From the NCBI GenBank assembly GCA_037127255.1, contig JBANSL010000004.1, positions 16,003,967 to 16,067,966 of the forward strand: a stretch of 64,000 bases of DNA, given 5' to 3'. Shown here piece after piece: positions 58,557-64,000 of this stretch (position 1 is its first letter; every line of letters begins with the position of its first letter). Made by a program: the position numbers and the translations under genes. This DNA comes from Persicaria tinctoria (Eukaryota > Streptophyta > Magnoliopsida > Caryophyllales > Polygonaceae). The notes below the pieces were generated by a model. It worked only from the letters and a program-made list of their open reading frames with translations. It was not told the DNA's origin and did no database searches.

Positions 58557-60269
58557 TCAATCCAGAGCATCATCAGTGAGCCTCGTCCATAGTCCTTCCA
58601 GCAACGTTGAAATCCCGCTCATCTTCGTCAACACCTCCGTCTGCAGCTCCTTAATATCCAGGCGAACTTCCTCCAGGCCCAACTCTAGGTTGTCCATGCG
58701 TTCATCGAAAGCTGGAGCAGTGGGAAAGGCTTTTGAAGGAGTGGCAAGACTCAAGGTCCCTTGGGGAGACCGAGTGATGCCAATCTTTTCAAGGCCTTTA
58801 GAGTCGAACATACCCGTATGACGCAGCTGTTCTTCATTTTTTAGATCAATTCCAAAAGCTTTGAAGATAGGGGTCAAAAGGGTAGCAAAGGGGAGGGGAG
58901 AGCCTTTTCGAGCTTTTCTGGCATGGGCCATGGTTCCAAGGATGGTGTTGGCCAGATCAGGATCAAGGCCATTTAGAATGCGGTAAAGCAGGACCATGGC
59001 ATTGTCGGTTAGGAGTAAGCCAGAGTTGAGACGGGGTAAGAGGCATCTAACAATGATGTTAAAGATAATTTTTGCCTCAAGGGTGAGTGATGAGTGGGTG
59101 AGTTGCTTTGAGGTGCTGTTGGCCGCTTCGGGTAGGAGATATTTGGCTCGGGCTAGGATGATGCAGTTTTCTTTTGAGGGGTGGATTTCAGATGGTGGAA
59201 CAGGGGTAGGTAAGCCTAGGAGATCTGCAAAATCATTGGGGTTGAGAGAGATTCTAACCCCTTTGACAACAGTCTCCAAAGACCAACCATCAGTGTCGTT
59301 CTTGCCTTTGAGGTTAATGTAGAAGAGTCGGGTAAGCTCAGGGTAGTAAACAGTTTCTCGGTTAAGAAGAGTCCAGGCTGGGGAATTTTTGAGGAGCTCA
59401 ATGCAGGGCATCTTCAAAGCTTCAAAGAAATTGAAATCTAAAAAATCTGAACAACTAAGCTTACGAGTACGAAACTCGTCTACCCACTTACCAGCAGTCT
59501 CAGCATCTAAAAACCATGAGGAGGGCAAGGATTGATTTACCTGGATATAGGCCGGGGGTTCAGCGTTCTTCCTGCGTGCAACAGTTGGAGCAGCTTTCTT
59601 GGCAGGCGCTACAAGACTCTTGACAGGGCCCTTCCTGGTACGCTTAGGGGAGGGAGGCTTGACTGGAGTAGGGGCTTTCCGCTTCTTCGGAGACGGGGGA
59701 GGAGGAGGAGAAGGAGAGGGAGTTTCTTCCTCCTCTTCCTCAGACCCCGAGTCCTCACCGGACCCCGCTTCGTCACCTTCTGGTTCCTCATCCCCTACAG
59801 AATCCTCGTGCTCTTCCTCTTCTTCTTCTTCCTCAGGATCCTCCTCGGACTGAGCCTCCTCGGCTTCGACTTCCTTCCGAATCCACTCAGCCTCTTCCTC
59901 GGCCAGTTTCTTAGCAAGCTCGGCCTCTTCATCGGCCTTTTTCTTCCTTAGAGCCTCCTCCTCGGCTTCCCTGGCAGCGTCTCTTTCCAGGGCAGCATCC
60001 AGGTCGTCTTCCTCCTCTTCCTCGTCAGGTTCCTCAGCCAAGATCTTTCTCTTCCCTTTCTGTTTAGCACTGATCGGCTTCTTCGCAGAGCGCTTTTGAG
60101 AGCCTTTGGGAACAATGGCCGAGCTCTCAGCAATGGTGCTCTGGACAACGGTTGGGATGATGGCTTGAGTAGCAGGTTCGGGTGTGGGAGAAGTAGCAGT
60201 GGCCTGGCGTCCCTTGGGGGTGACGCCAAGTCTTTTGGGAGTGACGGCTTTCTTGGTTTTGGGTGCCAT
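58557..60269 (-). CDS. Sirevirus env-position ORF (putative plant transposon protein domain)
   Basis: An intact 570-residue frame. N-terminus basic (MAPKTKKAVTPKR). Residues about 70-200 are a Glu-rich charged, coiled-coil-prone stretch (AEEEALRKKKADEEAELAKK), followed by a Pro/Lys region with nuclear-signal-like KKRKAPTPVKPPSPKRTRK. Residues about 240-510 form a globular region with VVKGVRISLNPNDFADLLGL and LTLEAKIIFNIIVRCLLPRL, resembling the domain called putative plant transposon protein (Transposase_32) that recurs in these elements. A short C-terminal coiled coil (LELGLEEVRLDIKELQTEVL) ends it. I see no signal peptide or clear membrane anchor, so a true envelope role is doubtful. The antisense frames over the Glu-rich part are shadows. 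Unlike pol, it has no stop or shift. Confidence 0.82.
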   Translation of the reverse strand: MAPKTKKAVTPKRLGVTPKGRQATATSPTPEPATQAIIPTVVQSTIAESSAIVPKGSQKRSAKKPISAKQKGKRKILAEEPDEEEEEDDLDAALERDAAREAEEEALRKKKADEEAELAKKLAEEEAEWIRKEVEAEEAQSEEDPEEEEEEEEHEDSVGDEEPEGDEAGSGEDSGSEEEEEETPSPSPPPPPSPKKRKAPTPVKPPSPKRTRKGPVKSLVAPAKKAAPTVARRKNAEPPAYIQVNQSLPSSWFLDAETAGKWVDEFRTRKLSCSDFLDFNFFEALKMPCIELLKNSPAWTLLNRETVYYPELTRLFYINLKGKNDTDGWSLETVVKGVRISLNPNDFADLLGLPTPVPPSEIHPSKENCIILARAKYLLPEAANSTSKQLTHSSLTLEAKIIFNIIVRCLLPRLNSGLLLTDNAMVLLYRILNGLDPDLANTILGTMAHARKARKGSPLPFATLLTPIFKAFGIDLKNEEQLRHTGMFDSKGLEKIGITRSPQGTLSLATPSKAFPTAPAFDERMDNLELGLEEVRLDIKELQTEVLTKMSGISTLLEGLWTRLTDDALD

Positions 60270-60738
60270 GGAGGTAATCGGTTAGGGTTTCTTTGAGAGG
60301 TTGAAGATGAAGGAGTGAAAAGGTTTTGGGAAAAATCTGAGTGTGGGTTGTAATCGGGTACAGAATGGGTTTTAGTAGAGAGAGAGGGTGACGGATTGAT
60401 GGGATGGGTTTAGGGTTCAAAGGAAAGAAATCATTACCTTGCCAAGTTGAAGGATTTTCAAATTCAAATTTTAATTCAAATTACCATAAAAATCGGACTA
60501 AACACAAACCAATTTAGTTCCAAAAATAAAATATCTTAACGGTTAAGGAAAACATGAAAATAGGCAATTTTTGAAATCCGATTAAAACAAATATAATTGA
60601 TTAAATATCTAAAAAGATATTAACCAAAAATATATGATCCGATATATGTTCTCCACTGTTCAGTTGGCAGACCTTGACATAGCTCTCAAAGGTCTTGACA
60701 CTGAGTGGAGTATATCTTTCGTAAAGGGAAAGCTCCCC
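60270..60738 (-). other. Spacer between pol and env-position ORF
   Basis: AT-rich non-coding gap of about 470 bp; no splice or promoter signal can be called with confidence. Confidence 0.55.
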
Positions 60739-63700
60739 CTACGAAAGTGCATCCTTGTCAAGCATCCCAATCTCTCGTCTAATGAAGGTGAACCTGTCCT
60801 CTGCCAAAGGCTTAGTAAAAATGTCAGCCCATTGATAATCAGTAGAAATAAAAGATATGGACACATCACCTTTTTCAACATGATCTCTAATGAAATGATG
60901 TCTCACATCAATATGCTTGGTCCTTGAATGTTGAACAGGATTCTTAGTGATGGATATGGCACTTGTATTGTCACACTTAATTGGGATACCCTTGAGGTTG
61001 ATGCCAAGATCTCGCATTTGTTGAGCTATCCAAAGGATTTGGGAGCAACAAGCTCCAACTGCAATGTATTAGGCTTCTGCAGTGGATAGAGCGACTGAAT
61101 TTTGCTTCTTTGAGTGCCAACTGATCAAGGATGCTCCTAAGAATTGGCAACATCCTGATGTGCTCTTTCTATCCACCTTGTAGCCTGCAAAATCTGCATC
61201 AGAATATCCAATTAAAGTGAAATCCTTTTGCTTTGGGTACCATAGTCCAAGTTCCTTAGTGCCATTGAGATATCGAAAGATCCTCTTCACAGCCACGAGG
61301 TGAGATTCTTTGGGATCAGCTTGAAACCTAGCACACATACAAACACTAAACATAATGTCAGGTCTACTAGCCGTGAGATATAATAAAGATCCAATCATTC
61401 CTCGATACTCCTTTTGATTGACACTAGTTCCAGTCTTGTCTTGATCTAGAGACAATGTTGAGCTCATGGGAGTCTTGGCTGCTTTGGATTGATCCATCTT
61501 GAACTTTTTCAAGAGATCCTTAGTGTACTTGCTTTGGTTGACGAAGATCCCTTTCTTGGATTGATGAACTTGTAACCCCAAGAAGAAGTTTAGTTCACCC
61601 ATTAAGCTCATCTCAAATTCACTGCACATGATGTCAGAAAATTCCTTGCACAAAGATGTGTTAGTAGCACCAAATAATATATCATCAACATAAATTTGAA
61701 TAACCAAAATGTCATTTCCTTTGGTCTTGATAAAAAGAGTCTTGTCGATCAACCCCCTTTTAAAATCATTTTCTAAAAGATATTTTGACAAGCGCTCGTA
61801 CCAAGCTCTTGGGGCTTGTTTCAAACCATAAAGCGCCTTGTCAAGTTTATAAACATGATTGGGAAATTCTGAACTTTCAAAACCTGGGGGTTGAGCCACA
61901 TAAACTTTTTCTTCTAAGAAACCATTAAGAAAAGCACACTTGACATCCATTTGATATAACTTTATGCTCATAAAAGATGCAAATGCTAATAAAATGCGAA
62001 TGGCTTCAAGCCTGGCCACGGGAGCAAAGGTCTCCTCGTAGTCAATACCTTCCTCTTGATTGTAGCCTTGAGCAACAAGCCGTGCCTTGTTCCTCACAAT
62101 CTTTCCATTCTCATCTAGCTTGTTTCGAAACACCCATCGAGTGCCAATGACTGATTGATGCTTTGGTCTAGGCTTCAAAGTCCAGACTTTGTTCCTCTCA
62201 AATTCATTCAGTTCACTTTGCATAGCTATAATCCAGTCTGGCTCCTGAAGTGCCTCATTTACCTTCTTCGGCTCAATAAGAGAAACAAACGCGTTAAAAG
62301 CACAAAGATCTTTAAGTTTAGAACGAGTTTGAACACTAGAAGTAGGGTCAGAAATGATATCCTTTAATGAGTGTGATGAGGAGTATTTGAATTTCCTTTT
62401 GGTAGTCTCAGCTCCTTGATTCGTCACACCATCAGGATCAATTTGTGGTGCATCTGACTCCGTGATCCCGTTAGGTTCAGTTACAGCAGTTTCTGACGTC
62501 TCAACACTGTTGGATTGGACACCAAGGGCTTTGGACGCATCTTCAACACCTTGGGCCAATTCTTCAGTGTTAAGAATCGGTTCCTGCATGTTCTTCTTCT
62601 CTGTGTTCTTGGTGGAAGTAACATCACCTTCCTCGTTCTCTTCATGGATATTAAGATCTATATCTGCAACACTTTCACTCAAAGCACCACCATTGCATTC
62701 ATCAAAAATAACATGTATACTTTCTTCAACCACCTGAGTCCTTTTATTGAAGATTCTATAAGCTTTGCTACTCGTGGAATAGCCAAGAAATATACCTTCA
62801 TCACTACGCGCATCAAATTTCCCAAGGTTATCTTTTCCATTGTTATGAACAAAACAAGTACAGCCAAAGGGTTTAAAATAAGATATAAGTGGTTTGCGGC
62901 CTTTGAAAAGTTCATAAGGAGTTTTCTTTAAGATAGAACGAATAAGACAACGATTTAAAATGTAGTTAGCTGTGTTAACAGCTTCAGCCCAATAGGTTTT
63001 AGGTAATGCATTTTCTAAAAGCATAGTCCTGACCATGTCCTCTAAGGTGCGGTTCTTGCGTTCCACAACCCCGTTTTGTTGAGGTGTCCTAGGAGCAGAA
63101 AAGTTATGGGAGATGCCATATTTAGCACAAAACAAATCAAATTGAAGTTGATCAAACTCCCTACCATGATCACTCCGAATAGACACTATGGGCTCATTTC
63201 TTAAAGTTTGCAACTCCTTACAAAGTTTTGAAAACTCAAATAAGGCCTCTGATTTTTCTTTCAAAAATGCAACCCAAGTATATCTTGAAAAATCATCAAC
63301 AACAACTAGCATGTACTTTTTACCATTGGGAGATTTGACTCGCATAGGACCACATAAATCCATATGTAAAAGTTCAAGGGGTCGAGAAGAACTTACAACC
63401 TTTTTGGGTTTGAAGGAGCTACGTGTTTGTTTACCTCTTGTGCAAGCATTGCACATGTCAATACCTTTGAAGTCCATCTCAGGTAGCCCTCTTACAAGCC
63501 CTTTGGACACAAGCTTCTATAGTGTATGTGGACTCACATGACCGAGTCTCCTGTGCCAAAGCTTTGGATCGTCCGTCAAGGCCTTTAAACAGGTTAAGCT
63601 TCCTTGTGCCACTTGATCAGCATTTACAGCGTATATGTTTGTAACGGTATGCAGTCAGAATAATTTCACCTGTATCATCACTGTACACTATACATCTTTT

Positions 63701-63994
63701 CTTGTTAAATCTGACATTGTTACCACTATCACATAATTGAGAAACACTAAGCAAATTATACTTTAAACCATTAACAAGATAGACATTTTTAATACAATGG
63801 CTGGAATCACTTCCAACACTACCAATACCAACAATGTCGCATTTCCCTTTGTCACCAACAGTGATTGTTCCCGTGGATTGCTCCTTTATATCATGAAAGA
63901 GAGAACTCTTCCCACTCATATGCCTCGAGCAACCACTATCAATAATCCATTTGTGTTCTTTCACTTTGGTGATCTCCTGCAAAACAAACATCAA
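60739..63994 (-). pseudogene. Sirevirus pol with three small lesions
   Basis: The frame 63994-63617 covers protease (WIIDSGCSRHMSG) and the start of pre-integrase; it runs off frame near 63640 by one base. 63510-61069 then gives NACTRGKQTRSSF, integrase LLHMDLCGPM, SIRSDHGREFD and GVVERKNRT (D, D, E), and reverse transcriptase KARLVAQGYNQEEGIDYEET, YQMDVKCAFLNGFLEEKVYV and YVDD (in QIYVDDILFG), then RNase H (GYSDADFAG, CCQFLGASLISWHSKKQNS). A TAG lies upstream of 63510 (just after HVSPHTL) and a TAA interrupts RNase H right after LSTAEA (about 61067), before QQMRDLGINL and DIFTKPL (61017-60739). All key catalytic residues seen are present. Gag is beyond the window edge. Confidence 0.92.
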
Positions 63995-64000
63995 CCTTTG

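Larger units (their letters stand above)
55325..64000 (-). mobile_element. Sirevirus-type Copia retrotransposon, minus strand, 5' end beyond window
   Basis: On the minus strand from right to left: protease, integrase, RT, RNase H (63994-60739), an envelope-position ORF (60269-58557), spacer with a polypurine-like tract, an inserted solo LTR (56485-58382), polypurine tract, and 3' LTR (56311-55325). An extra ORF after pol and repeated polypurine tracts are hallmarks of the plant Sirevirus lineage (SIRE1/Maximus). Gag and the 5' LTR lie past 64000. The left flank AACAA (55320-55324) should recur on the far side. Confidence 0.88.

Noticed and set aside
59532..59951. Open frames antisense to the Sirevirus env-position ORF (Phe/Leu- or Ser-rich)
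   Set aside because: They mirror the Glu/Pro-rich codons on the minus strand and match no family.

Overview
This is a stretch of plant nuclear DNA, almost certainly angiosperm. The evidence is one recognisable host gene (the terminal exon of a nodulin-like/NFD4-type membrane transporter) in AT-rich sequence packed with plant transposons: Mutator-like elements (MULEs) with 9-bp target duplications, CACTA elements, Copia elements including a Sirevirus, Ty3-type solo LTRs, and an L1-type LINE. Nothing bacterial, organellar or CRISPR-like is present. I cannot assign a species; a eudicot is likely but not proven.

Layout. 1-4550: AT-rich DNA with short repeats, possibly intron or upstream DNA of the transporter. 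4554-5933: transporter terminal exon. 6191-13746: a 7.6-kb MULE with about 420-bp terminal inverted repeats (TIRs) full of hairpin motifs, carrying a MURA-type transposase (one frameshift) and a second gene encoding a Plant Mobile Domain (PMD) protein with a disordered, acidic tail. 13878-17751: a second MULE of the same group with a perfect 9-bp target duplication. It lacks the transposase, keeps only the tail of the PMD gene (opposite strand) and is itself invaded by elements sitting in TA repeats. 17881-25616: a complete Copia element with nearly identical 813-bp LTRs but a badly broken coding region. 25617-31968: microsatellites, a 1.6-kb TIR element in a TA/GA tract, a relic rich in GATGACAT/GATGCCAT, and a probable solo LTR. 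32633-37055: a non-autonomous CACTA element.

From about 37.1 kb to 53.57 kb lies one LINE split into pieces. Its endonuclease is interrupted by a solo LTR (38364-40266, duplication ACTAC), and its reverse transcriptase region by a giant MULE (41037-53340, duplication AAAGTTTTT). The giant MULE carries another solo LTR, a captured fragment of an HHO/NIGT1-type MYB gene, a tRNA-like sequence and about 2.5 kb of 333-bp tandem repeats. At 53572 a second CACTA enters the LINE; a minus-strand Sirevirus enters that CACTA at 55325 and runs off the right edge. The Sirevirus has a 3' LTR, an envelope-position ORF and pol, and a solo LTR (56485-58382) has landed inside it.

The most interesting items are the transposase+PMD MULE with its tail-only derivative about 120 bp away, the hairpin-studded TIRs, the giant MULE built from palindrome-bearing tandem repeats, and the defective Copia copy with very young LTRs, which suggests movement in trans. 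All coordinates and comparisons were made by eye.
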